Source of the DNA: Fasciolopsis buskii
Lineage: Eukaryota; Platyhelminthes; Trematoda; Plagiorchiida; Fasciolidae
Reading direction: 5' to 3'
Length of the DNA: 64,000 nucleotides
NCBI GenBank assembly: GCA_008360955.1
Contig: LUCM01010544.1
Span: 1 to 64,000 of the forward strand
Part shown: positions 11,537 through 23,759 of the stretch, piece by piece
How positions within the stretch are numbered: the first letter of the stretch is position 1
Layout: the number at the start of each line of letters is the position of its first letter
Translations under genes and position numbers: made by a program
The notes under the pieces: model-generated
Database searches by the model: none
What the model saw: the letters and a program-made list of their open reading frames with translations, nothing else
Told to the model about the DNA's origin: nothing

Positions 11537-11733
11537 AATGAGGTAGTGTAATGCATAGGGCGTTCAAATCAGAGTCATTCGTCCCGAGTTCTCGTACGAG
11601 CTCGGGCGGAGGTAGATATGCATTGCTGATGATTCCTAACAAGCTGGATGAAACAGCTGTACAGTGCTCCCATGGTTTCTTAATGGTGAGTTGAGCGATG
11701 ATATCACATAGGTAATTATTTCATGAAAACATT
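11537..11733 (+). mobile_element. SINE-B, 5'-truncated
   Basis: Only the tRNA-like core and right arm remain. GTAATGCATAGGGCGTTC marks the A-box side, and the right arm runs to GATGATATCACAT. The stretch GCATTGCTGATGATTCC (about 11619-11635) followed by GGATGAAACAGCTGTACAG is the cleanest version of the hammerhead-like motif discussed under findings. Confidence 0.8.
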
Positions 11734-11863
11734 CAGTTTTCCACTACTGACAAATACCAAGATTTTCGTTATAGTTTGAATGGAGTTTAGTTATTTCTAA
11801 TTTCTTCGTTGGACTTTGGAGTTTCGTGTCCGATCTACCATGTAGGAACAAGATTTCTCCGAA

Positions 11864-12388
11864 TCAAAAATTTATGGTTGCATATTTTGCAATGAGAATA
11901 CAAACTGGGCGTTCACACGTTCCTTCCACAACAAAACAAGTTCCTTTGGGTCTCCTGTCCATGCATATTGTTCTTTTCGGAAGCGCACTCACGCAAGATT
12001 CCCGATTTGATTCGGTCTTGTGATGATCACTGTTGCTTTGGTTCTTTTGAACCTCGCTCGGACTATTTCGGACCGAGTCTCCAGATGAATGATTAGAACT
12101 GAGGCTCCCGACAGGGGGTACAGTGTTAGTTATCTGAACTGTACTCAAGCCCGACTTCTTTGTTCCAAAGACGGTTTTCGTCTTTTGCAGAATGCATTTG
12201 GTGCACTCGTTGATTGGTTGTTTGAAGCACTGCTCCTGATTCGTTCGTCCTACGGTGACGGCTAACCTCAGCAACCGAGAAAAGACGCATTCTGTATGAC
12301 AATATTTGCACCCAATATTAAACTGTTTAGTTGCAGTTTTACTTGCACAACTCGTAGACTTTGAGCACAATACTTTATTCAGAATCAT
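11864..12388 (-). CDS. Unrecognised cysteine-rich open frame
   Basis: A 174-codon frame starting at 12388 and reading leftward. Residues near 27-52 hold CKYC, then a 23-residue spacer, then C-x7-C-x2-C. This spacing matches the first part of a Nanos-type zinc finger. The family His within the spacer and the final His-Cys pair are absent, so the resemblance may be accidental. The rest is polar and rich in Ser, Asn and Thr, which is plausible for a disordered exon. No splice sites were identified with confidence. A random frame of this length is expected about once in a 64-kb window, so coding status is doubtful. Confidence 0.2.
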   Translation of the reverse strand: MILNKVLCSKSTSCASKTATKQFNIGCKYCHTECVFSRLLRLAVTVGRTNQEQCFKQPINECTKCILQKTKTVFGTKKSGLSTVQITNTVPPVGSLSSNHSSGDSVRNSPSEVQKNQSNSDHHKTESNRESCVSALPKRTICMDRRPKGTCFVVEGTCERPVCILIAKYATINF

Positions 12389-12399
12389 GATTAGTATCC

Positions 12400-14155
12400 A
12401 ATGAATGCTCTTGTTCTAATGTTCGACCTTGACTAATCAAGGACAGACCATGGAAAAATCTCTGCTTCTTACCTAAAGTCAACTATTTATTCATATACTT
12501 GCCTAAACATATGAAAAATATTTCGTGATTACGAATGCATTGCGGAATTGATTCACCTCGGCTAATGACCTTGAATGATTCGAGAGTCTTGCTTATGTAA
12601 TGAATTAGTGAAAACATTCGTTTTTCTCGTTTGTCCATAATTGCCCATACCCTTGAGATGCCGATCGATTAGCAGACAAAAGACTGTTAAATACCCTAAG
12701 CAATTTCAGCACAAGTGAGTTAGGAGTCAAAGAGGCTCACTTTAGATTGTTGAACACTAAGGCTGTTTGGTAGCGGTAAAAATGAAGAGTGGTTTGCTCT
12801 AGTTCGGCCGTAAACCCTCAATAGACTCCATCTTGTGGGTAGCTATCTTCAGTTCTTGATAATTCCAGGGAGAAAAACCAAATGGAGAAGATGAAAAAGT
12901 TCATTTGGTCACCACCCGACGAGGTCTCAGACAAAGTAAAAGTGTGAATTATCAGAAGCCTCATAAAAAGGAGGGAGAATTAAGGCGTAAAGGGGGATAG
13001 ATTATTCATTGTTCTGATTGCTTGAATCCAGGCTTGTCTATTCTAACCGAGGTCACTTCGGTCCCCGGAACACGATACTGTGTGAGTGTAAAATAGTATC
13101 TTTGTTCTCATCCGTTATGCTACCTGCATCACCTCCAACTAAGGCAGACGGTTCGAAGTTTGTCTTTTGGGCAAATAACTGGTTTGACATCTATTTCCGC
13201 CAATCAGGTATGCGTACTCGGTACACTTCTGCTCAAATGCGCCTCTACTCAAACAGTTCTTATCTATAAATTCTGTCCAACTCTGAGAAATTTCCCACTC
13301 TAACCTCACGTGAATTACTTCCGGGCGTGAATGGAATCTCAGCGGGTTCGAAATCTAAGGACGATGGATCGAAAATCAGTCAGTTGAACATTTCTCAGGC
13401 AATTCTTTCTCACAGCACGTGGTATCGATCTCACCTAGTTTAACATATATTCATGGAATTGGAATATTATTGCTAGTGTTCAAGTCACATTATTCTGGAT
13501 AGCACCTGATCTCGGCTGTCCTAACTGCTAACGAAGTCTAATTAGCTGGATATCAGCGTTTTCAATCCCACAGGATAACGTGACCGTTTCGGATGCTCAT
13601 TAACTTCATCCAGACCGCTTCGACTTCGAAATACCAAATGGACATTTACTTGTCAAGATGACTGGCTGACGTAATCCGCATTAAAAATGAGTAGAAAAAG
13701 ATAAGCCTAACCGTGAGACTTGGGAATTCCCGTTGCTAGGTACGTAAGACTCCTAGACGATCCTATCCAGAAATGCCAGCATTCTATGTTGTCATTGTCA
13801 CACATGTGATCCGAGACGTGAAATGATTCGAGCAAAATAAAAATGCCCAAATTTCACTATTAGATATGATATAATGTGGTATGATATGATATTTTATGCA
13901 AACGATATGAAGCTAACAATCAGGACAGCACAGGAAGGACAATCTGTTCCACGAAATAATTGCATTGCCCCTCCACAGCAGTGATAATGGGAATAAAAAT
14001 AAAAATGGATCGAATCTCAGAAGTTGGAAGGCACAAAGAAGACATGTTGTATGCTTTTGGAATTGTTTGTTTTAAACTTGGGTCCCCATGGAAACATTTA
14101 TGGCTAAAAAGCGATTCAAACAAAAATTAGGTGATTATGTAATACTCATCTTCAT
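12400..14155. other. Non-coding stretch, nothing recognised
   Basis: No repeat family or gene was recognised. A short ATGATATGATAT-like run lies at 13865-13895. Confidence 0.5.
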
Positions 14156-14159
14156 CATT

Positions 14160-14321
14160 TGCTTCCTTCAATAATGAAATAACAGTGCATATCATTTTTC
14201 AGGAAGGGGACCGCAGCCAACAGAAGGCTGCAAAGTGGGTACGTAGACCGACGGCGGTCGGATCCAGACACGTGACCTTCACGTCCAAACGCCACAACCT
14301 CAGCCGTTAGGCCACCTCTAT
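14160..14321 (-). mobile_element. SINE-A copy
   Basis: Minus-strand copy with the tail AATAATGAAATAACAGTGCA, the body GCCAACAGAAGGCTGC and a mutated B box (GGATCCAGACAC). The head is short because the last bases are diverged. Confidence 0.85.
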
Positions 14322-14512
14322 TCAGAAATGTGTGACGTTGATTAACTTCTTTGGCAGATCTTTCCGAAAAATGAACTTATCACCGAATCGTCACGAGCCA
14401 TGAATTCCATTTCAACCTTGGTGTCCGGGTGACTTTCTAAAAAGAAAAGATGAAGTGATTGCTTTTTGTGATTTTGAAGTCACTGCCCAGTTTGTCTTGC
14501 TCACTATCTTGG

Positions 14513-15000
14513 TTTTCATAATTCACGCACCATGTGTTATGAACGCTCAACTAACCACTAAGAAACCATGGTAACACTGTACAACTGTTTCATCCTTGTT
14601 ACGCATTATCAGCAATGCATATCCATCGCACCCGAGCTATGTAGGCCATGTCCATAGCCTTCGTGGTATTTAAGCTACCTGCACAGAAGTCATCTATCAG
14701 TAGGGATCGATTGCTATGCGCTAGCGGCCCGTGGCCGTGCAAATCAGCGACAGATTGGTGCAATATTATCATGTGGTGAAGTTGAACAAACCTTTCAGAG
14801 CCTGCCCGGCAGCATAATGGCTGAGGCTTTCGACTAATAATCGTTCGTCCTTGTTTGGGTTCGCGTCCCAGTTCGGGCACGGTAGATACGTACTGCTGAT
14901 GATTCCTAAGAAGCTGAATGAAACAGCTGTACAGTGCTTCCATGGTTTCTTAAAGGTGAGTTGAGCGATGATATCACATGGTGAATTACTTCATGAAAAC
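14513..15000 (+). mobile_element. SINE-B foldback element, longest copy
   Basis: Inverted arms lie at about 14513-14625 and 14890-15000. The centre is longer than in other copies because about 120 extra bases (14636-14755) sit between the left arm and the GTGCAAATCAGCGACAG block. The tRNA-like part includes GCATAATGGCTGAGGC and GGGTTCGCGTCCC (about 14859-14871). The motif TACTGCTGATGATTCC with CTGAATGAAACAGCTG lies in the right arm. Confidence 0.8.
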
Positions 15001-16789
15001 ATTCGATCTCCTACTAATAACACATCTCGTTTTTACTTATCTATTAGGTCCCCGAAAGAAAAATTTCATTAAATCAACACATCCTACATGTCAACAATCA
15101 CGTTCGCCAACATCGCCCGCGTGGGTTGGACCCAGGAACAGTTGAGATAATTGTTATCGCGTTGTGTTCACCTAAAGTGAAGTGAAATCACGCCTCGAAT
15201 TTGACAATTGGTTTCGCGCCATCTGCAAAGTTAGGAGAAGATAATCAAAAACTGTCAATTGTTGCACCTTAAACACAACCGAAGGCGTATGTATCCGGTT
15301 GTTTACACACACACACACACACTCCCCCCCGTCTCTGGGCTTCGAAACAGACGATTAAACTTCCCTAGTCCACCGGTCATCCCGTAACAAGTGGTTTACC
15401 ATCTGATCGTGTGACAAATTGACCAATTACACGCACACGCACACACACACACACACACACACGTACACACATGCTTTGAGTTGTGAACTAGTGTGACGGC
15501 AAACCGACAATTCGCTGGAACCATTTAATGCTATGCATTGGAATGTGTAAGAATAAGTGAAAACAGACGTTTCGACACATTATATTATTTTCAGTGCATT
15601 TTGCAGGATTTTCCAATGTTTGGAACAACGATTTCTATTTTAGAACGTGAATATTTTGCTGACAATAGTTGGGGTGGGGAGTGAATCCAATGGAAGAACG
15701 TTTCCAACGACATACATCGTCAGCTCCATGAAGACTCGGGCATTTGTACCTCAACTATGTCCACTCGCAACAAACGAACGATAATTGGAGATGGCATGTC
15801 TGTCTATCAATCCGCTCAGTTGTTCCTTTCATGAACCGTTTTTTTCTGGTTTTCCTCGGTCAATGAACGCCGGATGAACTCGAGTTGTTTTTGACCTGTT
15901 CTATGGATTTGACAGTCGCATACAATTTCCTGATTTGATCCTAATTCCAAATACCACGGCGTAAAAATCAGCTTTGTGTGGCTATGCGTTGAAAATCTAC
16001 GAGGCAACTAACTTGTTTGGCCTAATTTGGCCTGAGTCCAAAGATCACATTTGGTTCTCGTCAAGCACATTGCAGTCGTTTTTTTAAAATTTTCCCAAAG
16101 AGTTTAGGCAATCACGTTCGCTAATGAAGTACAATCAGTTCGACTTGTCGATCTGCGAGGATAAGTCGTGACACGGGTAAAAAAAAGAATTATTGTAAAT
16201 GGTTTTTCAAACCGTTCCGAAAAGAAATTCAAACCATCGATGGATATTTATTCCCTCACGACCCACCCACCCATTACAAACTGCCTTATCTGAGTTAAAT
16301 TTCGCTTTTTTTTGTTTGTTTTATGGCATCCGTTTGACTGTATCATTGACACAACCTGGACTCTCACCGTGGCCGCAGGCGTGAATTCACCGTTGGTTGA
16401 GTTTATCTGATATCCTTTGTTGTTCACGTGACTTGTTTATTGTCGGAAATCGGAGTAACAAGGCCCGAAAGAAACATCATTAAAGTTTGCTCGTTGTATA
16501 TAATTCATTTGTTCCGAATTGTACCGTGACAATTTAAATCCGCCTTTGTTTTGATTTGGGGTAATTTGATCGCTACGTGTCGGTCAAACGTTCGCCCAAT
16601 AGGCTTACAGGTTGTTTATCCCGGAATTCGAGTACTCATGTCACAATCCCCATTCTTACCTGGCTTTTATATGCGCAAATTCCATACGTTTTTCCCCGCT
16701 GCGTATGATAATCGAACAGAGAGACACAAATGTTAGGCTACAGCTATCCGCGACTGTGTATGTGTGTGTGCGTGTGCGTGTGTGTTTAG

Positions 16790-16823
<34 letters not shown>

Positions 16824-18404
16824 AAGTACTTCCTGTTGATGCCAATTTTCGTTAATTTAAAGCCGAAGTTCCATGTTTGTAGACCTGGCTGTTTGACAGT
16901 CACGAAACGGGAAAACAATGGCATTCATATCCACGCAAAAAAAGATAATATTAACGTTTTAATAATCATGCTATGCGGATTAAAAAATGAGTAAAATAAA
17001 AACAAACTAGTTAAAAGAAATAGGAATGAAGAACAATCGAACAACTGTGCAGAAGAGAACAGATTTTAAATGCAAGTTTATAACCGCTTGAAATACTACG
17101 CGAAAAACTCGCTTTCCCCCCCCCACACACACATCAAAGTAGCCTCGCTTAGTGATTAACAACTTTCGTCTAAGTCGAACCAAACATGTGTATACGTATG
17201 TGTAAGTGTCCACTGCTTTTAGTCAGTATTTCCAACATGGCGAACGCTAGATAGTGGACAGACCACAAGGTCGATTGACCATAAGTTTGGAAAAAGAAAT
17301 ATTTTAATCGATATCGAATTAAGTAGTGAACGAACTAAGAGCATTTTTGTGTCAGCCTGTAGAGAACGTTGCTAATAGCAAACACTTTTTGTTTTAAGTT
17401 GGATCCCAGTTTTCAAAACGGGCAGTACCATTGCTGACAAGTTTTTCCTCCAACATATCGGTAAATTCGCCTTCGTTTTTTTGTTCAAAATGCTCTCAAT
17501 GTTTTCTAAGCCGCTGATCGTTTCTTTTAGTCCAAATTCGGTGGCTGCATCCATTAACAAAGTCTTCTTTGGTTTACGTGTATGAACAGCTGATAATGAT
17601 TGATCAACTCGACTATTCTGGTACAAGCAATAACAACAGTGATAAGATCAGTTGATAAAAATGAACTAAAATAACCAACGAGTTTCCCGCCACCCCCCCC
17701 CTTCCCGAAAAATTCAGAATAAACGGTTCGTTTTGGTTTACAAAGCGAATACGGTAGTTGGTTCGACCGGTGTTAGCGAGAAATGTCGACAAAAATAAAT
17801 TGACTATTGACGACGAGTCGGCATTGAGGCAGGCGTAAAAAAAAATAATTAACAGTCTCTTAATTTGGTCATTCTTAATCCGTTTCTTTTGCTTGTTTTC
17901 GCCGAGTTTGAATTTTATACCTCGTGTCTGTATCAGCCATTTCCCCCCTCCAAGCACGGTTATTTGACGCTTGTTGGTCCGACCGTGTGAAATTAGCACT
18001 GGAAAATCGAATTATCTGATTGGTCCAATAATTGTGAACCTTGGATGCCACGCGCCTATTGGTTCGTTCGTATTCATAATGACAGCGAACGATGTGTGTC
18101 GGACCAGATCCGTGCATTTTGCATAAAGCCGACAAAATCATCCATTTTTGAGGGGTTCTATGCCTACAAATGTGTGAATGTTTGGCTTCTGTTGAAGCCT
18201 GTACAACTTGTCATGTACTATGACCCAACAAAGTTGGTCAAAACAAACCTCGTCCGTTGGTTACGGTGTTTTAATGGAATAAACGCATCTTGCTCGTCCG
18301 AACGACAATAGGAGAGAAAAAAGACAACGAGGGCTACAATAACGACGTGGGACTACAGAGTCACGCAGTGATTCCGGCAAACAGCCAATACTGACCAGTG
18401 TGGT
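15001..18404. other. Upstream region of the stomatin-like gene
   Basis: No other gene was recognised. It holds (CA)n at 15305-15322 and 15430-15470, and a (TG)n tract with interruptions at 16756-16820. The promoter is not identifiable by eye. Any 5' non-coding exon or spliced-leader acceptor upstream of 18411 remains unlocated. Confidence 0.5.
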
Positions 18405-18410
18405 TAGAGG

Positions 18411-19811
18411 ATGCAACCGACCGATGACGTGTGTAGTGTGAATGGTACTTACAATTCTTCAAACGTGCCCACGCATCACACACAAACGACGTATGTCATT
18501 CCGGCCCCAGGTCAAAACTTTGACGAACAATCTGAATTGAATTTTGGTTGCAATGATTCTACCGCAACGGTATCCCGTCCATGTGATGGCAGAAACGTTG
18601 GACTAACCGCTGTGGATCATTCCGCATTGAATCGTGTCCATCGATACGAAAACAGTGGAAATCCAAACACGTGTACCGCGAACAGCACGAACAGTACCAC
18701 GATACCCGTCTCAACACCAATAAACAATAATTTTCTAAGTGAAAGTACCGCATTACCCCGTACAGAAACAGCCAGTCTCCGTTCTTCTCCGGAGAGAAAA
18801 CCAGCACTTTCCAAACCAAGAGTCAGTTTTGATGAAGATTCAAATACCACAGAGTACACCGTGAACGTCCCGCACCATTACGAGGACGTAGTTACTCTTC
18901 GCGTTCCATCGAAAGAAAATTTGTGGTTCTCTTGCCGTGGGTCTGAACACAATCGAAAGCGGTCACGTGTTCGACGGTGGTTTCACAAACCCTATCAAAC
19001 AACATCCTCCACGGAATCAACACGTTGGTCTTGGCTCCGCGGAAGACCGACAACAATAAAACTACCCGGTGACGAAATGGAAAGCAAATCAAACGGAAAT
19101 CATTTGAAATCAATTTATGAAAATGAATCCGAAGAACATCAACGGATGAAAGTGGAAAAACAAATTGTTGATGAATCGAACGATACGGATCGTGATCGTG
19201 GACCCAGTTCGCCAAAATCAGACTTCTATCGGACCTGTACCGGACATAATTGGGAAGCTGATCAGAATCCGAAATCTAGTGGTGATCCAGATGGAAGCAA
19301 CAATAGTAATAACAATAGTATGGTTTGGACGACAAATTTCTTGGCAGCCCTAAGTATTCTTCTAATCATACTCACATTTCCATTCTCATTGATCTATTGT
19401 ATTCGTATTGTGGCCGAATACGAACGTGCTGTTGTGCTTCGAATGGGTAATCTAATCCCAAAAGGTAAAGGGACTAAAGGTCCTGGGTTATTTTTCATTT
19501 TGCCCTGTATAGATAGTGTACGTAAAGTGGACTTGCGTACCGTTACATTTGCCATACCTCCACAAGAATTGTTAACACGTGACTCGGTCACCGTCTCGGT
19601 AGATGCGGTCGTGTACTATCGTGTATTGAATCCGGTCGCTTCGGTACTCAATATTGAAGATGCGGCTCGGTCAACTCGTCTATTGGCACAAACTACCATT
19701 CGAAATGTGCTCGGCACAAAAGATCTTGCACAAATTTTGATGGATCGAGATGAGATTTCAACCTCGATGCAATCAAGTCTCGATGCAACAACCGATGCTT
19801 GGGGTGTAAAG
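18411..19811 (+). CDS. Stomatin-like SPFH protein, coding exon 1
   Basis: This exon encodes residues 1-467 of a predicted 640-residue membrane-scaffold protein of the stomatin/podocin/MEC-2 family. Such proteins sit on the cytosolic face of the plasma membrane, bind cholesterol, oligomerise and tune channels. Residues 1-303 are a polar, Ser/Thr/Asn-rich extension absent from short stomatins. Residues 308-334 form the intramembrane hairpin, with the hallmark proline (P324) and a juxtamembrane cysteine (C330) in the position palmitoylated in vertebrate stomatin. The SPFH domain starts at EYERAVVLRMG and includes LFFILPCIDS, RTVTFAIPPQE, DAVVYYRV and RLLAQTTIRNVLGTK. ATG 18411 is chosen because an in-frame TAG lies at 18405-18407. 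An internal ATG at 19320 (M304) has a good initiation context and would give a normal-length stomatin. The donor AAG|GTAAGAA is at 19811/19812, phase 0. Confidence 0.95.
18819..18830 (+). other. RVSF motif in the stomatin N-terminal extension
   Basis: Residues 137-140 read RVSF within KPRVSFDED, in a polar and probably disordered region. This matches the RVxF docking motif of protein phosphatase 1. Motif matches of this length occur by chance, so functional meaning is inference. Confidence 0.35.
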
Positions 19812-20046
19812 GTAAGAAAATACGTTATCGTTTTTCTTCGCGCTACCGTGGAAAATTTGATTTTTCCTCAATGTATTGCTGTTGTCCAAGGGGTTTAATC
19901 CACAAGGCAAAAAAACAAACGGGAAACAGTGTCTGGCGATCACGGTGGTCGATTTATTAAGTCAATCTCCGCCTGTCGAATGAACTGTCCAAATTCAGTT
20001 CCTTTCAAATCCTTTCGGTTAGATTTCATAATTAGTACATAGGCAT

Positions 20047-20080
20047 ATATATATATATATATATATGTACGTATATATTA
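20047..20080. repeat. (AT)n microsatellite
   Basis: An interrupted AT array shortly inside intron 1. Nothing else was recognised between 20081 and 21110. Confidence 0.9.
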
Positions 20081-21114
20081 ACACAGATGAATGGTAAACA
20101 TTTCGACTGGAAACAAATTTATCATGTTGTGCCTGTACAGGAGAATCGTTCCTTTTGTTGCAGCCCATCAACACGTAACGGGACTTCTCACCCTCCATAC
20201 GGGAATGTGACACAATTATTCCCTCCAAGAGACAAGAAATGCAATTGGTTTTGTAAGAATAATGCACTCGGTATACAAAATTAAAAGACTTATCCGAGTG
20301 AAATAAAAAAAACCGAACAGCTTGTGACTTGTTGGGTAGGGCGGTTTTCACCGTGACTTGAAAATTTCACTTACAATGACCGTTACCGTGTTTTGAACAC
20401 GATCGTGTCATGTAAGCTCGATCCCATTGCTTGAATGATAGCATAACAAAAGTTACTCTAAAATGAATTCTGCATGTTTAATCATATTACTAAAAAGACG
20501 ATTAATCGTTTGAACTGTCTTCGAGAACATTGACTTGGAATCGGGAGTAGTCACGTGGTTTAGAAATTGTAGCACTAATGAGTAAAATTCATTTCGCAAC
20601 CACCGACCCGGTTGCGTTGGAATCAAGCGGGAATTTTCGCCACAGTATTTCCAATGGGATCAGTCATTGCTGCGTTGAAATACGACCGGTGTGAAAAGCA
20701 AAATAAACAAATTACACAACTAATGGTAACTAAGTCCAATACTGGCATCCCCAATTTGAATTTAAATACTGGCAATGATGAATATGATCAGTTGCACACG
20801 ACTTGTCCACCAAAGGTATCTTCCCGATAGGTAACTGGTACGGGCATTTGATCACCGAAATGAAACAGTGACAGTTTGATCGTAACTCGTAAATATCGGG
20901 GACTGTTTCATTCATTCTCACGAGTCACTGAAAACGCGCCAGTAAATATCGAGTTACGGGAATGAAAAATACCGTAAACATAATGGATCGGAGTTGCGTT
21001 TACCCGGGGGTAAATTTCCAATTATCCCAAACGAGTACTGGTTACCAAATCATTGCCCTTCCCAACTATTGTGACCAAGTCATTCGAATGCTCGCTATAG
21101 ACCTTTCAGGACTG

Positions 21115-21200
21115 AACTATTATGTTGCATTGTATAGTATTGTGTTATATTGTATCGTATTGTTTTGTATTGTGCTGCATTGGATTGGATTGAATTAGAC
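21115..21200. repeat. Degenerate TATTG-type tandem tract
   Basis: An imperfect short tandem array built from TATTGTG, TATTGTAT and TTGGATTG units. Confidence 0.75.
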
Positions 21201-21309
21201 AAGATATTCCTTACAATAAATAATGTCACATTTTAGTCAAAAAATATGCGGGGAATAAAGAAATAGGAAACGAAATTTTCACTTATCACCTCGTAAAAAT
21301 TATTTAAAA

Positions 21310-22630
21310 ACTCATCGAAGAATAATCGTACAACATTTTGATAAGTTGCTCAGAAATTCGGCTGGAACACGATCACGCTTTGTCAAAATGCGTGCTAAAT
21401 ATGAGACAGTGGAGTCCCCATAGATATTGATTGTGGACGGCATGGAAAGAAAAGCGGATCGTGTAGAGCTATGAGAGGGGCACTTCGAAAGATCATGGTG
21501 TAGAAGATGTGTGGGATCTAAAGGAATCTTGTGAGCGAATTTCTCACATGCTGACAAGTGTTGGTCGCATAGATATAGGGACAGTTCAGTAAGTGGTACT
21601 TAGGACACCCAGCTAATAATTGATAGCCCCCGGCGAACGAGTTTAAAGTGCTTTCTAAGTAAACCTGGAAAAATGACGGGAGGACAGTAAAAAAGGATTG
21701 GAAAAACACGTTGGCATACAAATTGGGAGATGGTGCTTTGTTTCACCTCGTGGTATCGAGGCTTCCAGATTTGAAATGACAACCGTCGGCGATTATTTAC
21801 GTGCTTGGAAATCTGAAAAGTCCAATTCAGAATTTTATCAATAACCCCTATCAGCATACTTAAACAGGTGACAGGGTGAACTAGTTGATAAATCGCTGAT
21901 GTAAGCAGAGAAGAGATTCGGTTAAAGAACGGCACCCTGAAGCATGCCTGAGTTGTTAATCAACGGTTTTGAAACTTTACCGTCCATTCATGTGCACTGG
22001 GTTCTGTTAGTAAAGCAATCAGACAGCCATGCTAATAATCGCCAGTTTGTGAAGTAGAAGATACCGTGGAATAGAATCGAATGCCGCATTTAAGGACTTA
22101 CAAATGTGATGAATGAGGGAGGTGAAAGCGTCCAAAGTGGACCTGTTAGATTTATAGGCAAACTGAAAAGAGTCGTCAGGAGGATAGACAGAAGAACGCA
22201 GGCGCGTAAGTATAGCACGTTTCGTTAATTTAAGATCAGATGATGTTAAAGCGATGGGGTGAAAGCGTTTTGCTAAAGCAGCAGAACTCTTAGATTTCGG
22301 GATGTGAATAATAGTGACGAGTCTCCAACAGTCAAGGATGGAAGACGAGATTAACGATGAATTAATCCGCGAAGTAAATGCATCGGTCAGAGCCACAGTA
22401 CCATTCCTTAAAAGAGCTGAGGACAGATGGTCGAGACCAACCCCAGTGGTAATTTCAGTGGTGCGCAGAAGGTCGAGCACCTCTTCCCTAGAAAAACTTG
22501 TATGCGTCATATCATCATCCTGTCCAAATATGATGCTCTCGATATTCGCAGAATATTTCGCATGTTTCTTCTTCTTTCCACACAACAGTCGAATGCCTTG
22601 CCATAGGAATCGATTCTTGTTGCCACTCAT
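21310..22630 (-). pseudogene. CR1-like LINE, reverse transcriptase relic
   Basis: The minus-strand reading from 22630 has an N-terminal RT block with TTGVGLDHLSSALLRN, a variant of the SILDCWRLVTIIHIPKSKS block, FHPIALTSSDLK and FQFAYKSNRSTLDAF, then a decayed DSIPR block. It continues through broken frames. The C-terminal tail is at 21557-21312, where LDPTHLLHHDLSKCPSHS resembles the post-palm end of CR1-group proteins. Frameshifts and stops interrupt it (several near 21600-22020) and the catalytic YxDD box is not readable, so it cannot encode an active enzyme. The CR1 clade call rests on these motifs only. Confidence 0.75.
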
Positions 22631-22885
22631 GATTGGGCTGGCGCGTGTAGTGTCGGCCGTTTGAGACGAATGGTGTTTCTAAAGGACAGCAGATATCAAA
22701 GGCCGTCTCTGTGAAAAGTTTGACATTGTCATTGAGTAGGTGTTCGAAAGAGAAACAGGCAGATGCGAGCGAAAGGGATTTCTGAAGAAGAATAAGGCTG
22801 TTGTGTGGAAAGTTACGAAGGTGAACTTGGATTTGATTTGTTCGCCTGAAGGAATGGAATGCTGACCGAGAGTATATCTTGAGCC

Positions 22886-23749
22886 TTAACAGAAGCAGAC
22901 AATTGGAGCACGCAGTTTCAGGGCAAATAAATCAGGGTGGTTGGTAATAACTCTATCCAAAATGGAGCCGCCTCTGGTGGGAGAAACGCGGAGATCAGTC
23001 AAATCAAACACCGTCAGTGGTAAGGTAGATGTATGTTTGAAATCACCTACGATAACATGCAGATTATCCCCAAGAAGAGGAACAATAAATACTAAAAAGG
23101 AATCGAAAAATGACGCGACATTTCGTTGCGAGCTAAAGTGGGCAATATATAGGTTTGTTATGATTATACTGCTATGGCGGGAAAACCTAGGATGAGACTG
23201 TGTTACGATGCAGTCAGTTCCATTTGGCGAGTACGTATAAATAACTTCGGACTTGCCAGACCAGAAGGGGTTTATGTATGTTGCCCTACCACCTGCAGTC
23301 TTCTTCTTGTTCGAAAGTCTGTCCTCCCGATGGAGTCTGAAGCTGTCTATCGACACGAGTGAGTCAGCGATATCCTGGTTCAAGCACGTTTCTTGTATGC
23401 AGATGACACACGTGTGAATATGAATCGGAGATTGAATTGTGAGGGACAGATCCGACATTTTCCTAAATAGAGAGCTGGTGTTGGTACTCGACAATGTCGG
23501 GATAGACATCTTCATTGGAAGGGTGCATTTAAGAGCTGCCTGCGTGCCAATCAGCACGAGCGCCTCTTTTAGATGGATAAGAAAATCTTTGATGTGCAGC
23601 AGTGTGTGATCACATTCCATGTTTTGAAGTAAGACGGTTTTTAAACAGCAGTAATTCCAATCGATTGTAGCGGTGAACGGAAACCATAATGGAACAAAAT
23701 ATAAGACAGCAAAACAACGAAATAAGGATGACACAGAACTGCAGCCCAA
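22886..23749 (-). pseudogene. CR1-like LINE, AP-endonuclease relic
   Basis: A 287-codon minus-strand frame. From about residue 113 it shows the apurinic-endonuclease fold signatures of non-LTR elements: VICIQETCLNQDIADSL (the QE.. catalytic block), DSFRLHREDR, then GGRATYINPFWSG, VIVGDFKHTSTLP (the GDFN-like block with Asn changed to Lys) and SPTRGGSILDRVITNHPD. It lies directly upstream, in element orientation, of the RT relic ending at 22630 and belongs to the same insertion. The Asn-to-Lys change in GDFN argues against activity. The linker (22631-22885) carries stops. Confidence 0.8.
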
Positions 23750-23759
23750 CCAGTCAAAG

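Noticed and set aside
20690..20712. ATACGACCGGTGTGAAAAGC as a further minus-strand hammerhead
   Set aside because: It resembles the GGTCGTAT cleavage side, but no CTGANGA box or paired stem I is present.
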